Shown here: piece by piece, positions 1-6,348 of the stretch | Layout: every line of letters begins with the position of its first letter | How positions within the stretch are numbered: the first letter of the stretch is position 1 | Source: an uncultured Sphingobacteriales bacterium | Lineage (GTDB): Bacteria; Bacteroidota; Bacteroidia; Chitinophagales; Chitinophagaceae | Direction: 5' to 3' | DNA length: 6,877 bases | NCBI GenBank assembly: GCA_946887085.1 | Contig: CAMPKG010000187.1 | Coordinates: forward strand, 1-6,877 | Notes under the pieces: generated by a model | The model's input: the letters and a program-made list of their open reading frames with translations, nothing else | Told to the model about the DNA's origin: nothing | Databases searched by the model: none | Made by a program: the position numbers and the translations under genes

Positions 1-1
1 C

Positions 2-889
2 ATTTCAGCAACGGCATCGGCTCAGTCCACAAGGGTTTATTCAGATGAGGGATTTAACACGAAGAGCACCGAAAAACGTTATGACATACAAAGCCCCGGC
101 AAACAATTCAATGCGCGCATGAGGGCTTTATATGCTGTTTCGGACTCGGGGCATATTACGCAATCGCGTTACAACGATTTCGTTTCAGAATTTATGACCC
201 TTGCCAATAGCTCACAAACGGCTGGCAATCCGGCTATTCAGTCCAAAATGAAAACGCTGTCGCGGATAGTGACCGACCTGAATGATGTTGCCTACAATAT
301 CGATGGCAACAGGGACCAGATATATCACCTGGTACAACCAATATATAAAGCTGCCACGGAAAACTGGGGCGATGAAGTAGTGAGTGCGGCAATAGCCAAC
401 GCTTACTTCAACCTCAAAGAGTATGTGTTATATATGAGCGATGATGCAAAACTCAGGCGGGGCATAAATATTATTAACGAGAACCCTATAGATATTGCCG
501 GAAGCAGCACATGCCCCTACACTGTACAACTGAACAAGAATGTACGCAACGATAAGATCGACGTGTATTTCAGCAATATAGGACTGTTTAACAAGGCGGC
601 AAAAAAATTCCCTGAAGACATGCTGCTAGCCGGGCCTGTCCTGGCATATGAGAACTATAAGGATGAAAGTGCCAGCATTATGAATATGCTGAAGACTTAT
701 TCTGAAATGTCCGATCATTCCAGCATCTACGTTGCCGCAGCAAATACAAAAGCCGATGCAAAAGGAAATGTCATTAACCAACTGAATACGGACACTAAAT
801 GGTATGTATGGGTGTTCCGCAACGATAAGCTCTACTATTCATACATGGTAGAACCTTGTAGTGACATGTCGAAATGCCAGGTGAATTAA
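2..889 (+). CDS. Exported protein of unknown function, 5' truncated by window edge
   Basis: The reading frame is open from base 2 to the TAA at 887-889, giving 295 visible residues; the start lies before the window. The first internal ATG (119-121) is residue 40 of the visible part and is probably not the start, because the residues before it look like the end of a signal peptide: ISATASA followed by Q, an Ala-Ser-Ala cleavage site. The mature chain would then begin QSTRVYSDEG and act in the periplasm or outside the cell. The chain is mixed alpha/beta in character, with helical stretches in the middle and three cysteines, one near visible residue 171 (SSTCPYT) and two near the C-terminus (EPCSDMSKC). 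The C-terminal part has a strand-like WYVWVF segment. I recognise no domain and assign no function. It is followed at once by a strong terminator, so it ends its transcription unit. Confidence 0.8.
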   Translation: MSATASAQSTRVYSDEGFNTKSTEKRYDIQSPGKQFNARMRALYAVSDSGHITQSRYNDFVSEFMTLANSSQTAGNPAIQSKMKTLSRIVTDLNDVAYNIDGNRDQIYHLVQPIYKAATENWGDEVVSAAIANAYFNLKEYVLYMSDDAKLRRGINIINENPIDIAGSSTCPYTVQLNKNVRNDKIDVYFSNIGLFNKAAKKFPEDMLLAGPVLAYENYKDESASIMNMLKTYSEMSDHSSIYVAAANTKADAKGNVINQLNTDTKWYVWVFRNDKLYYSYMVEPCSDMSKCQVN

Positions 890-906
890 AAAATCGATAT
901 CATTTG

Positions 907-937
907 AAAAAGCGGTGCCGATGGCACCGCTTTTTTT
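907..937 (+). terminator. Intrinsic terminator after the exported-protein gene
   Basis: A perfect stem AGCGGTGCC (911-919), loop GAT, GGCACCGCT (923-931) is followed by a run of T to base 937 and preceded by four A that can pair with the first T residues. It lies 17 bases after the stop codon at 889. The A-run on the left could let it work on the opposite strand too, but no minus-strand gene ends here. Confidence 0.92.
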
Positions 938-1018
938 GTTTCCACCATTGTGCTCATCCCGGTCCCCTGTGTATGCCGTTCTACAAGAATTGCATTCTAA
1001 GCGTCCATATAGCTGAGG

Positions 1019-1031
1019 TATAATTTTTTTG
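1019..1031 (+). promoter_or_regulatory. Possible promoter of the BON-domain gene
   Basis: The 189-base gap between the stop at 889 and the ATG at 1079 must hold the promoter, because a terminator closes the upstream gene. The best candidate -7 region is TATAATTTTTTTG at 1019-1031, which resembles the Bacteroidota TAnnTTTG box with extra T residues. A TTG at 990-992 could be the -33 element, but the spacing (about 26-28 bases) is too long, so the assignment is weak. No Shine-Dalgarno sequence is seen before 1079. Confidence 0.25.
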
Positions 1032-1078
1032 CTGGTTCGGGCGAATCATTATTTCCTTTTCTTAAAAATCCAAGTGCT

Positions 1079-2437
1079 ATGGCAGAGAACGATCTTTTGC
1101 AAGGGGGCAACAACAGCCGCTCGTCCAATCCTGATTGGGATGACAACCAAAACCGTTTCGACCGCGAACGTGAAATTGGTCAACAACGAACCAACTATGG
1201 ATCGACAAACCCGGGGCGCGATTCAAACGCCGATCAAAACATGGGCAGCCACAACTATGGCAGCGGTAGCAGCTACGGCAGAAACGAAGGCAACTTCGGA
1301 CAAAGCAGCTATGGCCGCCAGGGTTATAGCCAGGGAAACCTGGGTCAAAGCAGTTATGGCAACCAGGGTTATGGCAGCCAGCAATATGGCAATCAATCCC
1401 ACAACGAAGGACTTGAAGGTGGATACAACGAGGGGTACAGGGGCTCTGACTACAACCGTGGTTATGGACAAGGAAACTTCAGCCAGAGCAGCTATGGCAT
1501 TAGTAATTACGACCGTGGCGGATTTGCTCATAGCCCGTATAGCAGTCAATATGGCTCAAATGAAAGCGACTACAACCGCCGCTTCGGCTCACAACAAGGT
1601 AATTTAGGAGGTGCAAGCTCAGGTTATGGCAGCGATTATAACCGGGGAGAGTACGGCAGGTATAGCGAAGGCTACGGCTTCAATAGCCCACATTATGATG
1701 CTCATTCTTCTTATGGCAGAGGTTATGATCCTGAACGCAGCCGCATGTCTAGCGGATACAGGAGCGAATACAATCCCGGCAACCGTTACGAAGGCAGAAA
1801 CTGGTGGGATCGCGCGACTGACGAAGCATCATCATGGTTCCGCGACGAGGACGAAGACCGCCGACGTAGATTGAGCGGCCGAGGCAATTATGGAAATTAC
1901 GGCCGCTACAGCTCAGAGAATCGCAATATGGGCCGCCGCGACAACGACAGAGGTTGGTGGGACCGTACGCGCGATGAGGTTTCTTCATGGTTTGGCGATG
2001 ATGACGCAGAACGCCGTCGTGACCAGGACAGGCAAAATGACAATCGCGGACGCGGGCCTCGCGGCTACCAGCGTTCCGATGAAAGGATAAAAGAAGATAT
2101 CAACGACCGCCTTAGTGATGACTCGTTTGTGGACGCATCGGAAGTTGATATTGAAGTGGCCACGGGTGAAGTAATCCTGAGCGGCTCTGTCGACAACCGT
2201 ATGGCCAAACGCCGTGCAGAAGACCTCGCCGAAGCTATATCAGGTGTACGGAATGTAGAAAACCGCATCCGGGTAAGGCAACAGAATTATAGTGACAACC
2301 CACGAACCACCAACGCCAGCTGGAACCCGACACCAGGTTCTACAGGCAGCACCGGTACCACCGGCAACAGTACAGGTTCAGCGAGTAGTAATCCAGACCG
2401 CACCGGCAACACAACCGATTCGCGTACCAGGAAATAG
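1079..2437 (+). CDS. BON-domain protein with FUS-like low-complexity region
   Basis: A 452-residue protein. Residues 36-240 are low-complexity, rich in Gly, Ser, Tyr, Asn, Gln and Arg (28 tyrosines in 40-240), with repeated QSSYG and SDYNR units. Residues 242-264 and 293-314 are two copies of a WWDRxxDExSSWFxDxDxxRRR module. Residues 324-335 (RGRGPRGY...RSDER) lead into a BON domain at about 335-399, including GEVILSGSV and RRAEDLAE. A Ser/Thr/Gly/Asn tail (405-452) ends the chain. From memory of the family, the SWFGD-plus-RGPxGY-plus-BON arrangement occurs in many bacterial BON proteins, often stress-linked; BON domains are thought to bind membranes or ligands and are usually periplasmic. 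No signal peptide is visible, and the upstream in-frame stretch reaches a TAG at 1010-1012 without an ATG, so the start at 1079 is secure. Lysine is absent until residue 338 and there is no cysteine. The molecular role is unknown. Confidence 0.93.
   Translation: MAENDLLQGGNNSRSSNPDWDDNQNRFDREREIGQQRTNYGSTNPGRDSNADQNMGSHNYGSGSSYGRNEGNFGQSSYGRQGYSQGNLGQSSYGNQGYGSQQYGNQSHNEGLEGGYNEGYRGSDYNRGYGQGNFSQSSYGISNYDRGGFAHSPYSSQYGSNESDYNRRFGSQQGNLGGASSGYGSDYNRGEYGRYSEGYGFNSPHYDAHSSYGRGYDPERSRMSSGYRSEYNPGNRYEGRNWWDRATDEASSWFRDEDEDRRRRLSGRGNYGNYGRYSSENRNMGRRDNDRGWWDRTRDEVSSWFGDDDAERRRDQDRQNDNRGRGPRGYQRSDERIKEDINDRLSDDSFVDASEVDIEVATGEVILSGSVDNRMAKRRAEDLAEAISGVRNVENRIRVRQQNYSDNPRTTNASWNPTPGSTGSTGTTGNSTGSASSNPDRTGNTTDSRTRK
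1289..1498 (+). repeat. Degenerate nonapeptide-coding repeats, GN(F/L)xQSSYG
   Basis: Three copies of a nonapeptide lie within the low-complexity region of the BON protein: GNFGQSSYG (1289-1315), GNLGQSSYG (1334-1360) and GNFSQSSYG (1472-1498). The DNA copies differ at synonymous positions, so the peptide rather than the DNA seems to be kept. A second unit, SDYNR followed by G or R, occurs at residues 123, 163 and 185 of the protein. Long frames in other phases here are by-products of the repetitive codon composition. Confidence 0.8.
1802..2020 (+). repeat. Two diverged copies of a WWDR...SWF protein module
   Basis: Bases 1802-1870 and 1955-2020 encode two related segments. They share WWDR, then D-E, then SSWF, then an acidic stretch and an arginine cluster. 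The second carries SWFGDDDAERRR, close to the form I know from other BON proteins, while the first has Arg in place of Gly (SWFRDEDED). Codon choice differs between them, which points to an old duplication or parallel selection, not a recent copy. Confidence 0.75.
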
Positions 2438-2454
2438 CAGCTGATCTTAGTAAA

Positions 2455-2486
2455 GAAAAAGCCCCGCAAATATGCGGGGCTTTTTC
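2455..2486. terminator. Bidirectional terminator between convergent genes
   Basis: A symmetrical hairpin: GAAAAAGCCCCGCA (2455-2468), loop AATA, TGCGGGGCTTTTTC (2473-2486). The T-run on the right serves the BON gene (stop at 2437) and the A-run on the left gives a T-run on the minus strand for the response-regulator gene (stop at 2498). Both genes end within 20 bases of it. Confidence 0.95.
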
Positions 2487-2497
2487 TCTCTTATTAC

Positions 2498-2944
2498 TTA
2501 TATTAATTCCGGCAGCTCAACGGTTTCAAACCAGTACTTGACAAAGGAAGAAATTTTCTCAATCGTCATCTTATCACTGCCCGGTTTTTGAATAAATGAG
2601 TTCACACCAAGTTTGTATGCTTCGTCCACATCCTGCAGAAAAGCTGGACCACTAACCATCACCACGGGTATTTTCTTAGACACCGGATGGCTTTTTATTT
2701 CATTCAGCACATCCAGCCCGCTGTGCATGGGTATGTTTTTATCCAGTAGTACCAGGTCCGGGAAATGGTAGGTTCTTCCCTGTCCACACTGCGACAGGTA
2801 TTCCATCACTTGCTTCCCGCTCACCAAAAAGATGAGCTCAACATTAAAACCGTTGGAAGAAAAAGTACTTTCAGTGATCAGCCTGTCGTCAGCATCATCT
2901 TCGAGCATAAGAATGCTGTACGGGCGTTTTTTATTTTCCATCAT
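2498..2944 (-). CDS. Single-domain response regulator (CheY-like receiver)
   Basis: The product is a 148-residue receiver domain with no output domain. Numbered from the ATG at 2942-2944, it has the acidic pocket E15-D16-D17, the phospho-acceptor D68 in LVLLDKNIP, S98 in VMVSGP, and K120 in FIQKP with an aromatic F117 nearby. These are the residues needed for phosphorylation, so it should accept phosphate from a histidine kinase. With no DNA-binding part it must act through protein contacts or as a phosphorelay step in the cytoplasm. The frame can be extended to a TTG at 2993-2995, but that extension adds an unconserved-looking hydrophobic stretch; the paired ATG ATG at 2944/2941 sits directly before the beta-1 strand and is preferred. 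It is convergent with the BON gene and about 100 bases downstream of the small minus-strand gene. The kinase at 4205-6319 is a possible partner. Confidence 0.92.
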   Translation of the reverse strand: MMENKKRPYSILMLEDDADDRLITESTFSSNGFNVELIFLVSGKQVMEYLSQCGQGRTYHFPDLVLLDKNIPMHSGLDVLNEIKSHPVSKKIPVVMVSGPAFLQDVDEAYKLGVNSFIQKPGSDKMTIEKISSFVKYWFETVELPELI

Positions 2945-2992
2945 AGAACAGATACCGGGGTCGTGCAACAAATTTACCAACCATGCGGCTAT

Positions 2993-3022
2993 CAAAACAA
3001 TATTTGTTTAAGCAATAGTCAA
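2993..3022 (-). promoter_or_regulatory. Possible promoter of the response-regulator gene
   Basis: On the minus strand, TTGAC (3022-3018) is followed after 19 bases (from the TTG) by TTGTTTTG (3000-2993), a seven-of-eight fit to the Bacteroidota TAnnTTTG box. The same ten bases, TATTGTTTTG, recur before the neighbouring small gene. If real, the transcript would start upstream of the ATG at 2944 and leave out the TTG-started extension. Confidence 0.35.
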
Positions 3023-3045
3023 CTGGTTGTAACACAATCATTCGT

Positions 3046-3276
3046 TTATCGCCCGCTCCCGTCGCGCGGAAGGCGATCCTTCGGTGTACGCGTCTGCAAT
3101 TCGGTGGCAAGACGTCTTGCCTTCTCCTGCGCCTCAGCATCATCCCTGGCTTCAATTATTGCCCAGATAGTTTCCCCGGTGCGCTCTTCCAGGAAGGTAT
3201 CATTGGAAGGGATCTCCTGTTCCGTCGGTTGTATCGACCTGATCTCTTTATTGTCAAATTCTACCCTGTATTTCAT
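3046..3276 (-). CDS. Small protein of unknown function, 76 residues
   Basis: The product begins MKYRVEFDNKEIRSIQ and has a clear gene-like composition: a strand-like start, a Pro/Glu-rich stretch (residues 17-31), then ETIWAIIEARDD followed by an amphipathic helix AEAQEKARRLATELQ (about residues 48-61) and a basic tail. The strand-then-helix pattern ETIWAIIEA...EAxxKA suggests a small alpha/beta fold of ferredoxin-like type; no named family is recognised. The frame extends upstream to 3390, but that part is rich in Cys, Trp and Leu and unlike the rest, and a promoter-like box lies inside it, so the ATG at 3274-3276 is preferred. It is on the same strand as the response regulator, 101 bases upstream, and divergent from the FkbM gene. 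Confidence 0.7.
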   Translation of the reverse strand: MKYRVEFDNKEIRSIQPTEQEIPSNDTFLEERTGETIWAIIEARDDAEAQEKARRLATELQTRTPKDRLPRDGSGR

Positions 3277-3473
3277 TGCGGTTACGTTGTTTGGAGAATT
3301 AACACCAAAACAATACCAACTGTGCCTAAGCCTCAGCAGAGCATAAAAAATACTAATTATCAACCAGTTACAACACGAGCAACCAAACAATTACGCGTCC
3401 CGGTTAAGGCCGCGTTAGTTTAAAAACAAGAAAAATATTAATACCTTAGCCGCCTCGCAAGAGTGGATGTGTT
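3277..3473. promoter_or_regulatory. Divergent intergenic region, small gene and FkbM gene
   Basis: These 197 bases separate two divergent starts, so promoters in both directions are expected. On the minus strand, TATTGTTTTG (3315-3306) lies 29 bases before the ATG at 3276 and repeats the box seen before the response regulator; no good -33 element accompanies it. On the plus strand, TAGTTTAA at 3416-3423 is a partial TAnnTTTG fit without a clear -33 partner, followed by an A-rich leader. GAGTGGAT at 3461-3468 is at best a weak ribosome-binding site for 3474. Confidence 0.4.
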
Positions 3474-4193
3474 ATGAAAAAGGCCATTAAAAAGCTTGTC
3501 AAGAAAATACCAATAGCATTTACGAAGAATCAACAGTACGATAAGCAGACTAATAAGATAATCAGGAAGTTATGTAAAGCGGATACCAATTGCATAGACA
3601 TTGGCGCGCACAAAGGAGAAGTTCTGGACATTATGCTGAAGTACGCACCCGATGGCGTTCACTATGCATTTGAACCAATACCCGCGTTATATGATGACCT
3701 GAGAGAAAAATATAGCGGCAGGCCGAATTGTCATATTTCGGATATCGCGCTTAGCAACGAGAAAGGCAGCTCTACATTTAACTATGTAGTGTCTAACCCT
3801 TCGTACAGCGGACTTATCAAAAGAAAATATGACAGGCCGAATGAAGAAGATACGACGATAACAGTGAAGACCGACAAACTTGATGACGTTTTGCCTCCCG
3901 GTTATCAGCCACACTTTATGAAGATAGACGTGGAGGGCGGCGAAATGCTGGTGCTGCGGGGAGCAAAAAATACGATTAAAAAGTATAAGCCTGTCATCAT
4001 TTTCGAACACGGGCTTGGCGCGTCTGACATGTACGGTTCAACACCCGATAAGTTATTTCATTTGCTGGGAGAGTGCGGACTGAAAATATCAGTGATGAAG
4101 AAATGGCTTGCCGGTAAGCCGGCACTCACCGAAGCTGAATTTGTAAAACTGTATAACACCAATAGCGAATACTATTTTATAGCGCATCCGTAA
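3474..4193 (+). CDS. FkbM-family SAM-dependent methyltransferase
   Basis: The product has 239 residues, normal for the family. The order of motifs is that of FkbM-type class I methyltransferases: the SAM-binding motif CIDIGAHKGEVL (40-51), the acidic strand end YAFEPIP with E67 expected to hold the SAM ribose, SDIALSN (89-95), the family hallmark FMKIDVEGGEMLVLRGA (148-164), and the strand KPVIIFEHG (172-180). Family members usually methylate hydroxyl groups of sugars or polyketides, giving O-methylated glycans; the substrate here cannot be read from the sequence. The N-terminus is very basic (MKKAIKKLVKKIP), with no signal peptide, so the enzyme is cytoplasmic and might associate with the membrane. 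No glycosyltransferase or polysaccharide gene is nearby in the window. It is followed after 11 bases by the kinase gene, which suggests co-transcription. Confidence 0.93.
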   Translation: MKKAIKKLVKKIPIAFTKNQQYDKQTNKIIRKLCKADTNCIDIGAHKGEVLDIMLKYAPDGVHYAFEPIPALYDDLREKYSGRPNCHISDIALSNEKGSSTFNYVVSNPSYSGLIKRKYDRPNEEDTTITVKTDKLDDVLPPGYQPHFMKIDVEGGEMLVLRGAKNTIKKYKPVIIFEHGLGASDMYGSTPDKLFHLLGECGLKISVMKKWLAGKPALTEAEFVKLYNTNSEYYFIAHP

Positions 4194-4204
4194 AAACAAA
4201 CTGT

Positions 4205-6319
4205 TTGCCTGCCAGGTACCAGCACATACTCAGCCTGTTATTCATCGTAACTTTTGTCTTTACCGGCTGTAAAGATGAGGTCCGCTATACCGACATCGAC
4301 CCTTCTCCGAAATTCAGCAAATTCATCTTACGTGCAACCGATATGGGTGACGCCGGCAATATATACGGCGCCATGAAATACCTTGACTCAGTTTACAGAC
4401 AGGAAGGTGATGCGGGCACCGTTGACTGGTATCACTATTATGCATTTTGTTTCAACATTTACAATAAGCGATTGAATAAACCCGACGTTGCAATGCAGTA
4501 TGCCGACAGTATGATGCTGATGGCGCAGGAAGACGAACGCAGATATGGCAAAATGCTGGCTGAGGCCAATTATGCTAAAGGCGATGCCCTCTTTTCAAAA
4601 GGCCAATATGAGGAAGCCTATCATTACACCTACAAGGCAAAAACACTCGTAAGAAACAACCTCGACTCCTGCGGCCTCAGCGATTATAGCTACAGGTTGG
4701 GGATGGTATTGTACAAACAGAAAAGATTCCGGGAAGCAGGTGAAAATTTCCGCCAGGCATTCGATGAATCTGATGCATGTCCCAGGATATTCCTCTATTT
4801 CTATCGCCGGCAGGAGTTGCTTGACAATGTGGGTCTTTGTTATAACCACACCGGCGAGTACGACTCAGCGCTCATATATTTCAACAGGGCGCTGGAATAT
4901 ATCGACTCTGAAAAAAGAAATTACCCGGACCGCAATCCTGCCATCTATGGCACAGCCAAAGCCGTTGTCTACGGCAACATGGGCGATGCCTATATCAATC
5001 AGGGTAAAAACGATACTGCAGAGGCGTTGTTCCGGAAAAGCATCGGCATCAATGAACAACCCCTCCATGATAACATTGATGCCCAGTACACCCGACTGAA
5101 ACTGGCCCGCCTGTACCTGGACGGAAACGATATTGCTGCGGCGGGGCGGACGCTGGACGATATCCGCAGAATATCAGATACGCTAAAAGACAACAACGTG
5201 ACGCGCCGGTGGTACGACCTGATGTGGCAGTATCACGAAAAAAAAGGAGAACCGGCTATCGCTTTCAACTATCTTCTGAATTTAAAACGTGCTAACGATT
5301 CCGTCAACGAAAGAACCCGCCAGTTTACCGAGACCGATATCTACGAACGTTTCGAAAATATGGACAAGCAGTATGAACTTGGCCTGTTGAGGAAAAATAA
5401 CGAGATCAAAGAAAACCTGCTGATACTGGGTATTACGGTAGCCCTCCTCTCTACTGTAATCCTTTTGCTCATATACGTGAACTGGAAAAAGTCGAAAGAG
5501 AATGTAAAACAGCTAACTGAGTTGAATAACCGCGTACAGGCACAATATAGAGAACTGGAAAACCTTCTTGCCGAGTTAGAACAAAGTAATAAAGAGAAAG
5601 ACCGCATACTGCGCGTTGTCGCACATGATATACGCAATCCCATTTCGGCCATCGTGGCGCTTACGCAATTCCTGTTGAGTGAACATTCCAATTATTCAGA
5701 TGAGCAAAAAGAGTTGTTGGAGCTTATCAACGAAGCATGCTCCAATGCCATGACGTTGACAAAGGATATTCTCGACGCCGCGGCACCGCGAAAAAACGAC
5801 GAAACGCTGGAAAAGGAATGGGTAGATATTAATGCACTGCTGACGAATTGCGTTGGCCTGCTCCGATTCAAGGCTGATGAGAAGAAGCAAAGCATACTAT
5901 TATCGTTGCCCGAAGCACCAATATCGCTCTATGTCAATAAAGAGAAAATCTGGCGCGTAGTCAACAACCTGGTCATCAATGCCATTAAATTCAGCAACAA
6001 TGGCTCTGCCATTGAAGTAAAGGCGGCGCGAAACGAGCATGACCTGACGATATCGATCACTGACTCAGGGATCGGGATTCCCGAAAAGTATAAGAATAAG
6101 GTCTTCGACATGTTCACTGAAGCAAAGCGTCTTGGCACCGCCGGCGAACGCTCATTCGGTCTTGGTTTGTCGATCTGCAGGCAGATCATCGAAGACCATG
6201 GAGGCACCATTCGCTTTGACAGCGAGGAGAACAGAGGAACAACCTTCTACGTAACACTTCCCATCGACAGTATCACTGTCCTGTCTACACGACTAAAATC
6301 GCAGCTGGAGCACCGGTAA
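4205..6319 (+). CDS. TPR-containing sensor histidine kinase, TTG start
   Basis: A 704-residue membrane sensor. Residues 1-22 form a signal peptide ending FTGC, a lipobox-like site with Cys22 followed by KDE. Residues about 115-365 hold tetratricopeptide repeats (for example ANYAKGDALFSKGQYEEAY at 121 and VGLCYNHTGEYDSALIYFN at 209), placed in the periplasm. A transmembrane helix (about 404-425) and a coiled coil (425-468) lead to the kinase core: H-box VVAHDIRNPISAI with H474, N-box NNLVINAIKFSNNG with N592, G1 DSGIGIP (620-626), F-region VFDMF, and G2 GLGLSIC (652-658). It should autophosphorylate H474 and pass phosphate to a separate regulator, as it has no receiver domain. The start is TTG at 4205; no ATG or GTG lies upstream before the in-frame TAG at 4163, and the next ATG (residue 47) would remove the signal peptide. 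Probably co-transcribed with the FkbM gene. The signal sensed is unknown. Confidence 0.93.
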   Translation: MPARYQHILSLLFIVTFVFTGCKDEVRYTDIDPSPKFSKFILRATDMGDAGNIYGAMKYLDSVYRQEGDAGTVDWYHYYAFCFNIYNKRLNKPDVAMQYADSMMLMAQEDERRYGKMLAEANYAKGDALFSKGQYEEAYHYTYKAKTLVRNNLDSCGLSDYSYRLGMVLYKQKRFREAGENFRQAFDESDACPRIFLYFYRRQELLDNVGLCYNHTGEYDSALIYFNRALEYIDSEKRNYPDRNPAIYGTAKAVVYGNMGDAYINQGKNDTAEALFRKSIGINEQPLHDNIDAQYTRLKLARLYLDGNDIAAAGRTLDDIRRISDTLKDNNVTRRWYDLMWQYHEKKGEPAIAFNYLLNLKRANDSVNERTRQFTETDIYERFENMDKQYELGLLRKNNEIKENLLILGITVALLSTVILLLIYVNWKKSKENVKQLTELNNRVQAQYRELENLLAELEQSNKEKDRILRVVAHDIRNPISAIVALTQFLLSEHSNYSDEQKELLELINEACSNAMTLTKDILDAAAPRKNDETLEKEWVDINALLTNCVGLLRFKADEKKQSILLSLPEAPISLYVNKEKIWRVVNNLVINAIKFSNNGSAIEVKAARNEHDLTISITDSGIGIPEKYKNKVFDMFTEAKRLGTAGERSFGLGLSICRQIIEDHGGTIRFDSEENRGTTFYVTLPIDSITVLSTRLKSQLEHR

Positions 6320-6346
6320 TCCGTGCCAGCACGGATATCAATTACC
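6315..6346 (+). terminator. Hairpin at the end of the kinase gene, possible weak terminator
   Basis: ATCCGTG (6319-6325), loop CCAG, CACGGAT (6330-6336) is a perfect 7-base-pair stem that begins in the stop codon. An outer GGTA/TACC pair (6315-6318 with 6343-6346) can extend it across an internal loop. No T-run follows, so it is not a typical intrinsic terminator and may only stabilise the 3' end. Confidence 0.4.
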
Positions 6347-6348
6347 CA

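Noticed and set aside
1029..1607. 192-codon plus-strand frame overlapping the BON gene, and a 108-codon minus-strand frame at 1223-1549
   Set aside because: Both lie within the repetitive low-complexity coding region and translate to Ala/Thr/Val-rich strings with no domain. The BON frame explains the region, including its C-terminal domain.
2945..2995. N-terminal extension of the response regulator from a TTG codon
   Set aside because: The extra 17 residues have no place in the receiver fold, two ATG codons sit right before the fold begins, and the likely -7 box overlaps the TTG.
2765..3346. 193-codon plus-strand frame antisense to the receiver and small genes
   Set aside because: It has no recognisable motif, and the minus-strand receiver frame has all expected catalytic residues. 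It crosses two independent genes and an intergenic gap.
3021..3369. Nine-base inverted repeat AACTGGTTG (3021-3029) and CAACCAGTT (3361-3369) flanking the small gene
   Set aside because: It looks like a mobile-element boundary, but there is no target duplication, no transposase and no further match beyond nine bases. Chance is a sufficient explanation.
3277..3390. N-terminal extension of the small protein to 3390
   Set aside because: The extra 38 residues are Cys/Trp/Leu-rich, unlike the rest, and contain the promoter-like box. The ATG at 3276 starts a well-behaved protein.
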